Below, in pieces: positions 6,403-14,714 of a stretch of DNA of 17,719 bases. The stretch lies in NCBI GenBank assembly GCA_030596245.1, contig JAUVKN010000045.1, positions 1 through 17,719 of the forward strand, read 5' to 3'. The DNA comes from Bacteroidia bacterium (lineage in GTDB: Bacteria; Bacteroidota; Bacteroidia; Bacteroidales; GCA-2748055). Under the pieces are notes generated by a model. That model did no database searches. It was not told the DNA's origin and was given only the letters and a program-made list of their open reading frames with translations. The first letter of the stretch is position 1. Each line of letters begins with the position of its first letter. A program made the translations under genes and the position numbers.

Positions 6403-9400
6403 CTATTGGACCGGTTCATTTTCCGGTGCAATATCACTTTCTGCCTGCTCGGTAAGTGCGGCCTTTCGCTGTTTTGCATTGGCAATGATCCCATCATCCG
6501 GGATGGTATAATAATCGATCAGACTCTGAAGGGAATTGATGGCCGAAAACTCATCATCTTTGGAAATATAGATATCTGAAAGGGTCAGGAACGACATTCC
6601 CATCCAGTATTGATGAGGCGTATTCATTTCGATAAAACTGTACACCTCATCTTCCGATTTTCCCATTTCACCACGTTCATAAAGGATCTCAATGACCATG
6701 TACTTGGACTCGGCTCCCTCCTTACTGTTCACCTCGTGAGCCACATTCTGATAAAAATCAAATGCAAAATCAACTTCATTTAGTTCATGGAATGACCTGG
6801 CAATTTTGAAATTGGCTTCCCGCATGAACTCCTCCTGCAATTTATCCAGTTGAAGCACCTGTCTGGCAGCATCGATGGTATTGGTATACTCCCCCAATTC
6901 GAAATAGCACCTCATCAAGCCAACATGGGCATCAGAAATATTGCTCTTCTGCTCCGCCATCTCCAACATGGCCCGGTAATTATCCGCTGCCCTGTGGTAA
7001 TTCTGCTGCCTGAAGTTGATCTTTGAAGCTGCCTCCAAAGCAGGTTCCGTGAACATATTGCGCGATTGTCCGATAATGAAATCAAGCGATTCCAGCGCCT
7101 CTTCGTTTTGTTGAAGTTTGAGCTGACAATCTGCCTTGTAGTAATGAGCATTCAGAAGGAACCGGCCATGGGGAAATGCATCTAAATAATCACGGAACGC
7201 GCGAACAGTGCCCTCACAATCTCCCCTCATGTAAATGATCTCTGAAGCGGTGTAGGAGAGAGAATCCTGCTCCCTGAGGGAAATATCCTGTCCAAGTTCG
7301 GTCACAAATGCCAGGTACCCGTCCACATTGTCATTGCGGACATAAATATTTTTAATACTTGTGAGTGCATTGTCAGCCTCCGGAGTCCCCGGATAATTAG
7401 TGGCCACCTGCTCATAATACTTCAATGCATTGTTAAAGTCACCCTCGTTATAATAGATTAGTCCCAGCTGATTGAGTGCATTGTTGGAGTAGCTGGAATT
7501 GGGATGCTCATTCACCACCATTTCATAATAGACCTGTGCCTGTGACGGTTGATTGAGTACGACATAGCTTCTTCCGATCTCGAAAATTGCATCATCTACA
7601 AAATTGGACCTGGGTTGATCCTGAATGAGCTGACTAAGCACATCTATTTTTTCCTGAGTCCTGTCCAGGAGCCCCAGGGTAAATCCCCTCTGGAACATGG
7701 CATAATCCACATCAGCTTTACCCAGCTGAATACACCGGTCATAATACTCTATGGCCCGGGTATAATTGGTCTGCACAAAATAACAATCGGCCATCCTGTT
7801 ATATGCGTCTGCAGCAGTAGCCGTTTGTGCATCCTGCGCAAGCCGCAGATATTTTCCGAACCACTCCAGGGATTCAGTGTAATCCTCCCCATCAAAGAAA
7901 AGATACCCCATGCTGTAATGGCTCAAGGGATACTCTTCCTGCTGATGGGAGCGCTCATCTTTCAGAAACTCGTTGTAGTACATCCTGGCTGTCTGGTGAT
8001 CACCAATCCGGTATGCCGCCTCACCCAGCCAGAAATAGGTCCGGGAGGCAATTACGGCATCATACCCGGCATACTGCAGCGACACTTCAAATGCATCAAC
8101 TGCCTCATTAAACCTCAGGTTCTTATATAGTTCAAGTCCCCGGTAAAAAGCCACTTTCTGATATGCTCTGTCTATCTTTTCATCCTTCACCCGGATCTTT
8201 TCAAGCGAAGCCATGGCCATGCTATAGTTCCGTGTACCCAGATAAGCCATTACCAGATAATTATAGGCTTCATCTGTATTGTCTGCAGCCGGGTAGGTTC
8301 TAATGTATTGTTCAAAGGCCCTGATGGCTTCGTTAAAAGGATTGAAAGAGAGTTCAAATGTTACCTTGGCAAAATTAAACAGGGCATCCTGCTGGATCCG
8401 GGGATCATAATTCATCTTTGCCACTTGTGAGAAAGCAATGCGGGCCTTGTTCTTATCCCCGAGTTTAAGATAGCAATCAGCCAGGTGATAGAGTGCGCTC
8501 TGTGCAATCTCCGTTTTTCTGTAGCTGATCTGCTCAAATAGTTTCCTGGCATTCTCATACTCCTGGTTCTTGTAATATGCAAAAGCCAGCTGATAGCGAT
8601 CGTGGATGGTATAGGCTTTTGTATTGGACTGATAGGTCTCCAGGTAGGGAACGGCCTGCTTATACTGCTGCTTCATGAAATAGGACTCACCAAGAATTTT
8701 GGCTATTTCTCCCAATCGTCGCTCGGAAACAGATTCCATGAGTGTTGGTGCATACTCTATCACCTCCTCATATTTCTTCTGCATATAGAGGATCTGGCAG
8801 ATATAGTAGGGTGCTATGCTTGAAAACAGCGGGTCATCATCGATCATCCGGAATCCCATCAGCGCCGTCTCATAGTTCTCATCTACGTAATGAATGTGAG
8901 AATAGTAATAGACAGCCGGTGCATTGAAGGGAGATTCCACTTCCAGGATCTCATAGAAGTTGACCCTGGCTTCCTCAAAATCATTTCTCTTATAATAACA
9001 ATACCCTTTTTTGAAGTAATACTCAGAAAGATCTTTGCTCTCCAATTTATACCGGTCTACCCTGTTATACCATGAAATACTTTTGGCCCAACTGTTCTTG
9101 TCATAAAAAAAATCGGCCAGATGAAAGGCAACTTCGTCCACATGAGGACTCTCGGGATACTCCGATATGAAAGCATGAGTCAGGTATTCAGAATCATCAT
9201 TTCTCAACTCTATGGCCGACATGGCACGGTAAAATGATGCCTCCGAACGGATCTCTGAGCGTGAGCCCGGATGGTTGGAGAGGAATTGATCGAACACCTG
9301 TCTGGCAGCCCCGTACTTCTCTTTCTCATACAGTTCAAGGCCCTTCAGGTAGTCATTGGCTCCATACTCATATACTGCACTTTTCTGACCAAAGACAGCA

Positions 9401-9453
9401 AGGGAGATAAGGAGAAATATGATGGATGTGATGCTCTTTCTCAAATAGATCAT
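6403..9453 (-). CDS. Large secreted tetratricopeptide-repeat protein
   Basis: A signal peptide (I-I-F-L-L-I-S-L-A-V-F-G-Q, no lipobox Cys) is followed by about 970 residues of tandem TPR units, with recurring A-x-x-x-Y-x-x-G and A-x-x-x-F-x-x-V patterns spaced about 34-37 residues apart, for instance near 38-75, 110-145, 290-330 and 640-715. Many units resemble YbgF/CpoB or BamD-type helices, so it should form a long periplasmic superhelix that scaffolds other proteins. There is no catalytic domain. The last 20 residues are charged and rich in Glu. The downstream barrel gene starts 8 bases later. From memory, a roughly 1000-aa TPR protein next to a 500-600-aa barrel is a recurring arrangement in Bacteroidota, possibly for outer-membrane assembly or transport, but I know of no established function. 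The ATG at 9453 gives a good signal peptide. Confidence 0.8.
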   Translation of the reverse strand: MIYLRKSITSIIFLLISLAVFGQKSAVYEYGANDYLKGLELYEKEKYGAARQVFDQFLSNHPGSRSEIRSEASFYRAMSAIELRNDDSEYLTHAFISEYPESPHVDEVAFHLADFFYDKNSWAKSISWYNRVDRYKLESKDLSEYYFKKGYCYYKRNDFEEARVNFYEILEVESPFNAPAVYYYSHIHYVDENYETALMGFRMIDDDPLFSSIAPYYICQILYMQKKYEEVIEYAPTLMESVSERRLGEIAKILGESYFMKQQYKQAVPYLETYQSNTKAYTIHDRYQLAFAYYKNQEYENARKLFEQISYRKTEIAQSALYHLADCYLKLGDKNKARIAFSQVAKMNYDPRIQQDALFNFAKVTFELSFNPFNEAIRAFEQYIRTYPAADNTDEAYNYLVMAYLGTRNYSMAMASLEKIRVKDEKIDRAYQKVAFYRGLELYKNLRFNEAVDAFEVSLQYAGYDAVIASRTYFWLGEAAYRIGDHQTARMYYNEFLKDERSHQQEEYPLSHYSMGYLFFDGEDYTESLEWFGKYLRLAQDAQTATAADAYNRMADCYFVQTNYTRAIEYYDRCIQLGKADVDYAMFQRGFTLGLLDRTQEKIDVLSQLIQDQPRSNFVDDAIFEIGRSYVVLNQPSQAQVYYEMVVNEHPNSSYSNNALNQLGLIYYNEGDFNNALKYYEQVATNYPGTPEADNALTSIKNIYVRNDNVDGYLAFVTELGQDISLREQDSLSYTASEIIYMRGDCEGTVRAFRDYLDAFPHGRFLLNAHYYKADCQLKLQQNEEALESLDFIIGQSRNMFTEPALEAASKINFRQQNYHRAADNYRAMLEMAEQKSNISDAHVGLMRCYFELGEYTNTIDAARQVLQLDKLQEEFMREANFKIARSFHELNEVDFAFDFYQNVAHEVNSKEGAESKYMVIEILYERGEMGKSEDEVYSFIEMNTPHQYWMGMSFLTLSDIYISKDDEFSAINSLQSLIDYYTIPDDGIIANAKQRKAALTEQAESDIAPENEPVQ

Positions 9454-9587
9454 ATGAATGGGATTAACTTGATAAAAGTACGAATATTACCGGCGGCTCT
9501 TTTGGCGCTCCCTCTTTTTAATTAACAGTCAGATGTTAATTTTTAGTATAATTTTAATTCTTAATTTAGCCGGATATTTAAATTACT
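9454..9587. promoter_or_regulatory. Divergent AT-rich promoter region between TPR gene and ftsE
   Basis: These 134 bases separate two diverging genes and must contain both promoters. The half nearer ftsE (9515-9580) is strongly AT-rich. One near match to TAnnTTTG, TAATTTAG about 20 bases before ftsE, is visible on the plus strand and TACTTTTA on the minus strand; neither has an obvious -33 TTG, so no precise start is claimed. Confidence 0.3.
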
Positions 9588-10301
9588 ATGTCGCTGGACA
9601 ACATCATCACCCTGGAAAATGCAGTCATCGCAGTAAATGACTACATCGTATTGTCGGATGTGAACCTTACGGTGGAGAAGGGTGAATTTATATATGTCAT
9701 CGGCAGGGTTGGCAGCGGAAAGACCAGTCTGATCAAAACCCTGAATGCAGAACTACCTCTGTCAGAAGGCTCCGGTATGGTTTCAGGGTTCTGTCTGGAA
9801 AAGATCAGACGGAAAGAGATCCCCCTCCTCAGGAGAGAGCTGGGCATCGTGTTTCAGGACTTCCAGTTATTGATCGATCGTACCGTAGAAAGTAACCTGG
9901 AGTTCACACTGAAAGCCACCGGCTGGAAAAACAGGGAAGAGATCAAGGACCGTATTGCAGAGGTATTGGAAAAAGTAAACCTGGGGTACAAGGGATATAA
10001 GATGCCTCACCAATTGTCGGGCGGTGAACAGCAAAGGGTTGTCATTGCAAGGGCATTGCTCAATGATCCGGAGATTATCCTGGCAGATGAGCCTACCGGT
10101 AACCTGGACCCGGCCACTTCCGAAGAGATTATATTGATCCTTTCCGAAATTTCAGAAAATGGACGTGCGGTAATTATGGCCACTCATAACTACAACCTGA
10201 TCAAACGTTTTCCATCCAGAACCCTCAAATGTGAGGAGGGAAAGCTTTCCGAAGCCAACCTGAGTGAAGCAGAACTTGACAGGTTAATCCAGAACGAATA
10301 A
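9588..10301 (+). CDS. ftsE: Cell-division ABC transporter ATPase FtsE
   Basis: This 237-aa ABC ATPase has all standard motifs: Walker A GRVGSGKT (39-46), Q-loop V-F-Q-D-F-Q-L-L (88-95), signature LSGGEQQR (143-150), Walker B I-I-L-A-D-E-P-T-G-N-L-D-P (163-175) and switch His200. V-F-Q-D-F-x-L-L and A-T-H-N-Y-x-L-I are typical of FtsE. FtsE works with the membrane protein FtsX to activate septal and peptidoglycan hydrolases from the cytoplasmic face. No ftsX follows; the next gene (10-base gap) encodes a GNAT-fold protein. In Bacteroidota ftsX usually lies elsewhere, by uppP, from memory, so this separation is not alarming. A LolD/MacB-type ATPase is the main alternative. The ATG at 9588 has no clear Shine-Dalgarno. 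Confidence 0.85.
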   Translation: MSLDNIITLENAVIAVNDYIVLSDVNLTVEKGEFIYVIGRVGSGKTSLIKTLNAELPLSEGSGMVSGFCLEKIRRKEIPLLRRELGIVFQDFQLLIDRTVESNLEFTLKATGWKNREEIKDRIAEVLEKVNLGYKGYKMPHQLSGGEQQRVVIARALLNDPEIILADEPTGNLDPATSEEIILILSEISENGRAVIMATHNYNLIKRFPSRTLKCEEGKLSEANLSEAELDRLIQNE

Positions 10302-10311
10302 TCAAAGTTTC

Positions 10312-11400
10312 ATGGATCTGAAGTCTTATACCCTGGAAGAGCTGGAATCACATGTAGAACCAACTCTTTTCGGATCTGGCGGGATTGTGCCTCTCAGTCC
10401 CCTTCGCCTGATCTCCTATCTGAAAAATCCCAGGGCTGAAAAATCAGACCATCTCCTTTTTGAAATGCGACATGAAGGAAGGTTGGTGGCCTACAGAACA
10501 GTGTTGCCCGATTGTTTCTATGATAAAAAGAACAATCCCCACAAATTCGCATGGCTAAGCGGCAACTTTGTGGATCCGGATTTCAGAAGGGAGGGAATCT
10601 CAACAAAGCTGCTTCAGCTGGCCGAGGCTCAGTGGGATGGCCAGTTGATGTACACCAATTACGCACCAGCATCCAAAGCCGTATATGACCGGACCGGACA
10701 GTTTCCGTTGCTGACTCACAGGAACGGGAAACGGTTCTATCTGAGATCAGCCACAAAAGAGCTGCTTGGTAGCCGACTGGGAAGCCCGGAGCTTCTCAAG
10801 ACTGGAGATCTGATGGTAAATCGGCTCCGGGAGGGGAAGCTTCAAAAATTCCAGGCAGTGGATTCATCCAAATGTCGCATTGAAAGGATTACCACGCTTG
10901 ATCGGGAAGTGATTCACCTGATCAGACAATCTCAGGAATCATCTCTTTTCCGCAGAGATGACGGGATCTTCTCCTGGATCCTGGATCATCCCTGGGTGAC
11001 CGAACAAGAGGTAGGCCCATTAAATTATCAGTTCACTTACAAGGTCACCAGATTTGAAAATCTTTTATTGAAATTCACCCTGCCCGATCACAAAGGTCTG
11101 GGATTGCTCTGGCTGGTGATCCATAACCAAAAGTTGTCAGCTCCCTATCTGTACATGGATAATGAGGAGATTTTTCCCCTGATGGCTAGGACACTCATCC
11201 ATACCATGATCTCACATGGATGCGCCTATTCCACCATTCGGAATCCAGAACTTTTGGGACACCTCATGCAACACAGCAAAATGTTCTTGTCCATTCGGAA
11301 CATGCCCCAACTACTCTTTGCGCATAAGAAGCTAATAAACCAGGTGCCAAACAATCCTGAAATTCAGGACGGGGATGGAGATGTGATATTTACTGGCTGA
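10312..11400 (+). CDS. GNAT-family N-acetyltransferase, substrate unknown
   Basis: The N-terminal half has a GNAT fold: a strand L-V-A-Y-R-T-V-L-P followed by W-L-S-G-N-F-V-D-P-D-F-R-R-E-G-I-S-T-K-L-L (residues 81-101), the V-x-P-x-x-R-x-x-G-I-x-x-x-L acetyl-CoA loop and helix. The C-terminal half (about 150-362) is not recognised as a known domain but has a mixed alpha/beta pattern that could be a second, degenerate GNAT repeat. No signal peptide or membrane helix, so it is cytoplasmic. It follows ftsE by 10 bases and is probably co-transcribed. Its 3' end overlaps the convergent propeller gene by 11 bases. With FemAB and deacetylase genes nearby on the other strand it may act on envelope sugars or peptides, but that is inference from neighbours only. 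Confidence 0.7.
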   Translation: MDLKSYTLEELESHVEPTLFGSGGIVPLSPLRLISYLKNPRAEKSDHLLFEMRHEGRLVAYRTVLPDCFYDKKNNPHKFAWLSGNFVDPDFRREGISTKLLQLAEAQWDGQLMYTNYAPASKAVYDRTGQFPLLTHRNGKRFYLRSATKELLGSRLGSPELLKTGDLMVNRLREGKLQKFQAVDSSKCRIERITTLDREVIHLIRQSQESSLFRRDDGIFSWILDHPWVTEQEVGPLNYQFTYKVTRFENLLLKFTLPDHKGLGLLWLVIHNQKLSAPYLYMDNEEIFPLMARTLIHTMISHGCAYSTIRNPELLGHLMQHSKMFLSIRNMPQLLFAHKKLINQVPNNPEIQDGDGDVIFTG

Positions 11401-12643
11401 TCAGTAACATGAGTTGCGAGAATGTTCGAAAAACCATTCCCGTCCCACCCATCACAGGTGTTGAGAAACTTCCATCACCCAATTCGTGGATTCCCAAAAG
11501 TTGATATGTTGAATCGGCACGAATGACCACCACTTTCCCGGCCTTGGTAATACAATACAGATTTCCATCAACACAGATGGGAGAACCGTACATGGCTCCG
11601 GCAGGTCTCTCTTTCCACAATAGTTCACCTGTGGCGAGAACTACGCATGCAACTGTTCCATTATCCATAAATAAAAAAAGCAACTCGCCTACCACTATTG
11701 GTGTGGGTACATAAGGGGATAAATTACGAGGCAGGAAATAACGTACTGAATCTGCTGCCTGATTCGTTTTCAGATCCAGATCACATACCACGGCCTCACC
11801 TTTACGACACGCGACAATCAGTCCCTCTGAATAGACAGGAGATGCCACAACCCGGGTCGGAAACATCTCTTTTCGTTCCCATAAAACTTCCCCTGTCTCT
11901 GAATCGACACCTGTAAGACCGTGAGCCTGACTGGCAAATATTAATTGAGGTACCCGGGTATCTGTGTTTACCAGAAGAGGCGTCGAAAATGAATTTGCGG
12001 TGGCGGATTCCCGATCCAGTTCCCAGGCAGTCTGACCTGTCAGTTTATTCACTGCAACCCATGAACTTGTTAATGAACTGAACTCCTCCTCTTGTTCACG
12101 GGTAAACACCACATATTTATCCGTGAGCATAAGAGAACTACCTCCCCCGTGCCGGGTCTCTATGCCACCAAACTCTGCTTGCCACTGAAGGGTTCCATCA
12201 TGAGCCAAAGCAGTTAAATTTGTTTTTTCTTTGGAATACCAGATGATATAAATATGTGATTCATCAACTGCGGGAGTAGCTGCCGCAAGGTTGTTGTTCT
12301 CGTGCATTGACAGATCGGTCACATTGAACTCTTTCTGCCAGAGGATCTTTCCATCCCTTTCATCGATTGCAAACAGATATCCCATATCTTTCTCATCATC
12401 TGCACTGGTAATAAAAACAGTGTTTCCCCAAACAACAGGTGAAGCGTTTCCTTTTCCAGGCAGTGTAATTTTCCATCGAAAGTCTGATGACTCCCAGGTA
12501 ACCGGAGCACTCCCATGAGTGTCTATTCCCAGCCCGTCAGATCCTCTGAACCTTGTCCATTGAAACGTTTGGGCCTCTGAAGCTGAACCAATGAGGAGCA
12601 ATAAGAGAGATGAGTAAAAAAAGTATTTATTTGAAAATTCCAT
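11390..12643 (-). CDS. Secreted PQQ-type beta-propeller protein
   Basis: The 417-aa protein has a signal peptide (F-F-Y-S-S-L-L-L-L-L-I-G-S-A-S-E-A-Q), then W-T-R-F-R-G-S-D-G-L-G-I, matching the W-x-x-F-R-G-x-x-G start of quinoprotein-like propellers. Blades repeat with A-x-D-x-x-D/T-G-x-x-L-W: D-E-R-D-G-K-I-L-W-Q, L-A-H-D-G-T-L-Q-W-Q, D-S-E-T-G-E-V-L-W-E and L-A-T-G-E-L-L-W-K, giving probably seven or eight blades. No c-type heme CxxCH is present and no PQQ ligand set was verified, so it is more likely a binding or structural propeller than a dehydrogenase. BamB shares the fold, but the F-R-G start fits the planctomycete-style family better. It has its own promoter candidate (12675-12682). 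Its 3' end overlaps the convergent GNAT gene by 11 bases, so the transcripts are antisense at their ends. Confidence 0.8.
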   Translation of the reverse strand: MEFSNKYFFYSSLLLLLIGSASEAQTFQWTRFRGSDGLGIDTHGSAPVTWESSDFRWKITLPGKGNASPVVWGNTVFITSADDEKDMGYLFAIDERDGKILWQKEFNVTDLSMHENNNLAAATPAVDESHIYIIWYSKEKTNLTALAHDGTLQWQAEFGGIETRHGGGSSLMLTDKYVVFTREQEEEFSSLTSSWVAVNKLTGQTAWELDRESATANSFSTPLLVNTDTRVPQLIFASQAHGLTGVDSETGEVLWERKEMFPTRVVASPVYSEGLIVACRKGEAVVCDLDLKTNQAADSVRYFLPRNLSPYVPTPIVVGELLFLFMDNGTVACVVLATGELLWKERPAGAMYGSPICVDGNLYCITKAGKVVVIRADSTYQLLGIHELGDGSFSTPVMGGTGMVFRTFSQLMLLISQ

Positions 12644-12674
12644 TTTGTCTGCTTTAGATTCGCTTATTGCGTCC

Positions 12675-12682
12675 CAAATTTA
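12675..12682 (-). promoter_or_regulatory. Possible -7 promoter element for the propeller gene
   Basis: The minus strand reads TAAATTTG, a full match to the Bacteroidota TAnnTTTG element, about 32 bases before the propeller ATG. An A-run lies just upstream. No -33 TTG at the expected spacing is clear (a TTTTG occurs, but with only 12 bases between). The gap 12644-12724 contains nothing else recognisable. Confidence 0.4.
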
Positions 12683-12724
12683 GTTTTTTTGCTTCAAAAT
12701 GGAGAGGTGGCCTTTACAGGCTGA

Positions 12725-13765
12725 TCAGTAACGAATGGTGTTCCTGCCCACAGGAATCTTCATCAGGTAATAGAGATATTCTGTCTTTAAAGCATCCTTG
12801 AAAGACATCTCATAATCCTCCATGGGGATTCGTTGAATAAAACCCTGTTTTCCAGTCTTTTTTAATCCTGCTGTTCCCAATAGTACATCAGCTACCCGAT
12901 CATTCAACAGTGTATCAATCACCTCCCCGGGGACACCATCACTGGTGAAGGGAAAAGAGAAGAAGCGGGAAAAGACCCCAAACCTCTGCTGAAGGTCTTC
13001 AATACTGTCTTTAACCTGCGAGATCATCACCGCTGGATCCAATGTTGAAAAATCGGCATGGTCGGGGGAGTGACCGCCAATCTCAAATCCCCAATCCACC
13101 AGCTCCTTCACCTGTTGCGAAGTCATATACACAGGATCTTCTCTCAGATAATCGATAAAATCAACCCCCACCTGCCGGGCCAATTCATCCAGTAACTCCT
13201 GTTGTCCATATTTGACCATCCGGATTGCATCAACCACTTTCTCCTCTGGAATTACAAGGTATTTGGCTGCCTTCTCCTTTGCCTTGCAATCAGAAAGTAC
13301 CTCATCAATAATCAGGGAGGCCTTATACCTGAAAAAAAGGTCCCTGTTATCAATGAAATGATTGTTCAGAAAAAAAGCAGCCGGCACTCCCTTTTTCTTC
13401 AACAATGGAGCAATAGTCTGGTGACACTCTTCCAAACCGTCATCAAAGGTAAGCACCATCCTTCCTTTACCTTTACCTTTACCTTTGCCTTTACCTTTGC
13501 CTTTACGCTTGCCGTTACCCTTCTGCTCCACTTCAAGGTAGTCGGCAAGAGTAACGGGTTCAAACCACTTCAACATCTCCTCAAGGTCCTTCTCAAATTC
13601 ATTCAACCTCCTGTATCGGTACAGGTGTCTGATGTGAGGAAGATGGAAATCGGAGATCACATGATAGAAAGGGAAAATATCGGATTGTCCCGACAATCGA
13701 ATCATTTTTGAAAGATCCAATAATCGGGCAATGGGTGCAATCCGCTTTTTGATCGTATCAGCCAT
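12725..13765 (-). CDS. NodB-type polysaccharide deacetylase with Gly-Lys insert
   Basis: A carbohydrate esterase family 4 (NodB) domain is clear: motif 1 is V-L-T-F-D-D-G (104-110, catalytic base and metal Asp), motif 2 is H-S-P-D-H (232-236, metal His pair), and motif 3 is around F-F-S-F-P-F (268-273). Such enzymes remove N- or O-acetyl groups from envelope or exported polysaccharide. No clear signal peptide is seen, unlike many secreted members, so it may act in the cytoplasm or leave by another route. The striking feature is a G-K-G-K run (about 83-101) directly before the first catalytic strand, encoded by hexamers (13464-13517). The 346-aa length is usual for XrtA-type and oligosaccharide-system deacetylases. 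Its start overlaps the FemAB-like stop by 8 bases, so the two are translated as a pair. Confidence 0.85.
   Translation of the reverse strand: MADTIKKRIAPIARLLDLSKMIRLSGQSDIFPFYHVISDFHLPHIRHLYRYRRLNEFEKDLEEMLKWFEPVTLADYLEVEQKGNGKRKGKGKGKGKGKGKGRMVLTFDDGLEECHQTIAPLLKKKGVPAAFFLNNHFIDNRDLFFRYKASLIIDEVLSDCKAKEKAAKYLVIPEEKVVDAIRMVKYGQQELLDELARQVGVDFIDYLREDPVYMTSQQVKELVDWGFEIGGHSPDHADFSTLDPAVMISQVKDSIEDLQQRFGVFSRFFSFPFTSDGVPGEVIDTLLNDRVADVLLGTAGLKKTGKQGFIQRIPMEDYEMSFKDALKTEYLYYLMKIPVGRNTIRY
13464..13517 (-). repeat. Hexamer microsatellite encoding (Gly-Lys)n in deacetylase
   Basis: Seven tandem CCTTTA or CCTTTG units (13464-13505, plus strand) are followed by two degenerate ones, CGCTTG and CCGTTA. 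In gene sense they read GGTAAA/GGCAAA, alternating Gly and Lys. The unit is a multiple of three, so copy-number change alters loop length and charge without breaking the frame. The decay of repeats toward the N-terminal side suggests expansion from the other end. Confidence 0.85.
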
Positions 13766-14666
13766 GTTTTTTCAATTTGTTCAGAAACAGCGGCAACCTG
13801 TTAAAACTAACGCCCTGGTATAGCTCCGGACTCGCTCCAAATCCTGCAAAAAACCGGGCCACATTAGGAATATTGGATCCCTCAAAATCGAGGATCAGTT
13901 CCGAACCTGCATGCTCCTTAATAAATGCATCCACCAGTTTGAACATACCACGATCCTCCTTCCCCCGGTCACTGGAAGCAGAAACCAGGTAAATTGCCCT
14001 GCTTCGGCTGAATCCAAAAAAGGCAGCGGCACTCAAAATTCCTTCGTCCATTGATGCATAGACATACCCTGCACTGTTCTTTCGTATGGTCTCAAGGAGA
14101 TTTATCAGCCACCGGTACTCTTCCTCCGTGCGCTTGATCACATCATTTTTTCTCTTAAAGGCTACCAGCTCCTCTATTGAAATATCCTTTTCTACAACTT
14201 TATTTAGATCCAGTGCCTTCTTAACGTTTCTCTTTGCATTGGTGGAGTATGAACTATGTAATTTTTCATAGTCATGCTGAAGATCCAATTCATAGTTGGA
14301 CTTGTCATACACTGTAAAGGGATTCTTTTCTCCCACCAGGTTCTTTGTATTGAAATTAAGAGTGGCAAACCTGAATCTCTTCACCAGCAGGGAGAGCATC
14401 GCCGTAATCAAAGTAGGATCCACATACTCTTTGCTGAACACCCCCAGTTGCTGGGTATAAAATGGCTGGTAAAGATACCTGAGCCCATACTTTTTCTTCC
14501 ATACGACGGGCATGACGAACCGGTAGTTTTCCATAACAAGGGCCGACCAGTTGACTGCAACCGCATCCAGGTACCAGGAGTAGGGATAGAGTGTCTCTGC
14601 CGTGGATTGAGCAATTACCTCATCCCACTTCTGGTCATCTATCTCCCTCCTATGTAAAAACTCCAT
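13758..14666 (-). CDS. FemAB-like peptidyl/acyl transferase (GNAT superfamily)
   Basis: The 302-aa protein reads as the FemAB/GNAT_6 family: an N-terminal half with W-x-x-x-V-x-Q-S-x-x-x-T-L-Y-P-Y-S-W-Y-L and W-K-K-K-Y-G-L-R-Y-L-Y-Q-P-F-Y-T-Q-Q-L-G, the Y-S-T-N-A-K-R-N-V-K-K-A helix, and a C-terminal GNAT half with G-I-L-S-A-A-A-F-F-G, Y-L-V-S-A-S-S and L-D-F-E-G-S-N-I-P-N-V-A-R-F-F-A-G-F-G-A. Family members add amino acids or acyl groups to cell-wall or polysaccharide precursors in the cytoplasm. The frame extends upstream to a GTG at 14720, but those 18 residues are encoded by a heptamer repeat and are Lys/Ser-only, so I place the start at ATG 14664-14666. It overlaps the deacetylase gene by 8 bases; a similar FemAB plus deacetylase pairing occurs in exosortase-linked polysaccharide loci, though no glycosyltransferase or exosortase is visible here. 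Confidence 0.8.
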   Translation of the reverse strand: MEFLHRREIDDQKWDEVIAQSTAETLYPYSWYLDAVAVNWSALVMENYRFVMPVVWKKKYGLRYLYQPFYTQQLGVFSKEYVDPTLITAMLSLLVKRFRFATLNFNTKNLVGEKNPFTVYDKSNYELDLQHDYEKLHSSYSTNAKRNVKKALDLNKVVEKDISIEELVAFKRKNDVIKRTEEEYRWLINLLETIRKNSAGYVYASMDEGILSAAAFFGFSRSRAIYLVSASSDRGKEDRGMFKLVDAFIKEHAGSELILDFEGSNIPNVARFFAGFGASPELYQGVSFNRLPLFLNKLKKHG

Positions 14667-14672
14667 TTTCAC

Positions 14673-14714
14673 ACTTTTGACTTTCGATATTCGACTTTTC
14701 ACTTTCGACTTTCG
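14673..14714. repeat. Heptamer tandem repeat array between mutS2 and the FemAB gene
   Basis: Six 7-base units run head to tail on the plus strand: ACTTTTG, ACTTTCG, ATATTCG, ACTTTTC, ACTTTCG, ACTTTCG. They fill most of the 59-base gap between the mutS2 stop (14726) and the FemAB ATG (14666). A 7-base unit does not preserve frame, which fits a non-coding repeat. Similar (CGAAAGT)n tracts occur, from memory, between genes in other Bacteroidota genomes. Confidence 0.8.

Noticed and set aside
7549..8130. A 193-codon plus-strand open frame opposite the TPR gene.
   Set aside because: It is antisense to well-formed TPR repeats, shows no domain, and has no promoter or neighbouring gene on that strand.
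11390..12643. BamB outer-membrane assembly lipoprotein.
   Set aside because: The propeller fold is shared, but there is no lipobox Cys after the signal peptide and the W-x-x-F-R-G start belongs to another quinoprotein-like group.
11395..12732. An exact 14-base repeat (GGCTGATCAGTAAC) at 11395-11408 and 12719-12732, each at the 3' end of a minus-strand gene.
   Set aside because: About one 14-base match is expected by chance in a window this long when both strands are counted. No flanking similarity extends it, and the two copies are read in different codon frames.
13464..13517. Short direct repeats as a CRISPR array.
   Set aside because: The units are 6 bases with no spacers, lie inside a coding frame and translate to Gly-Lys; no cas gene is present.
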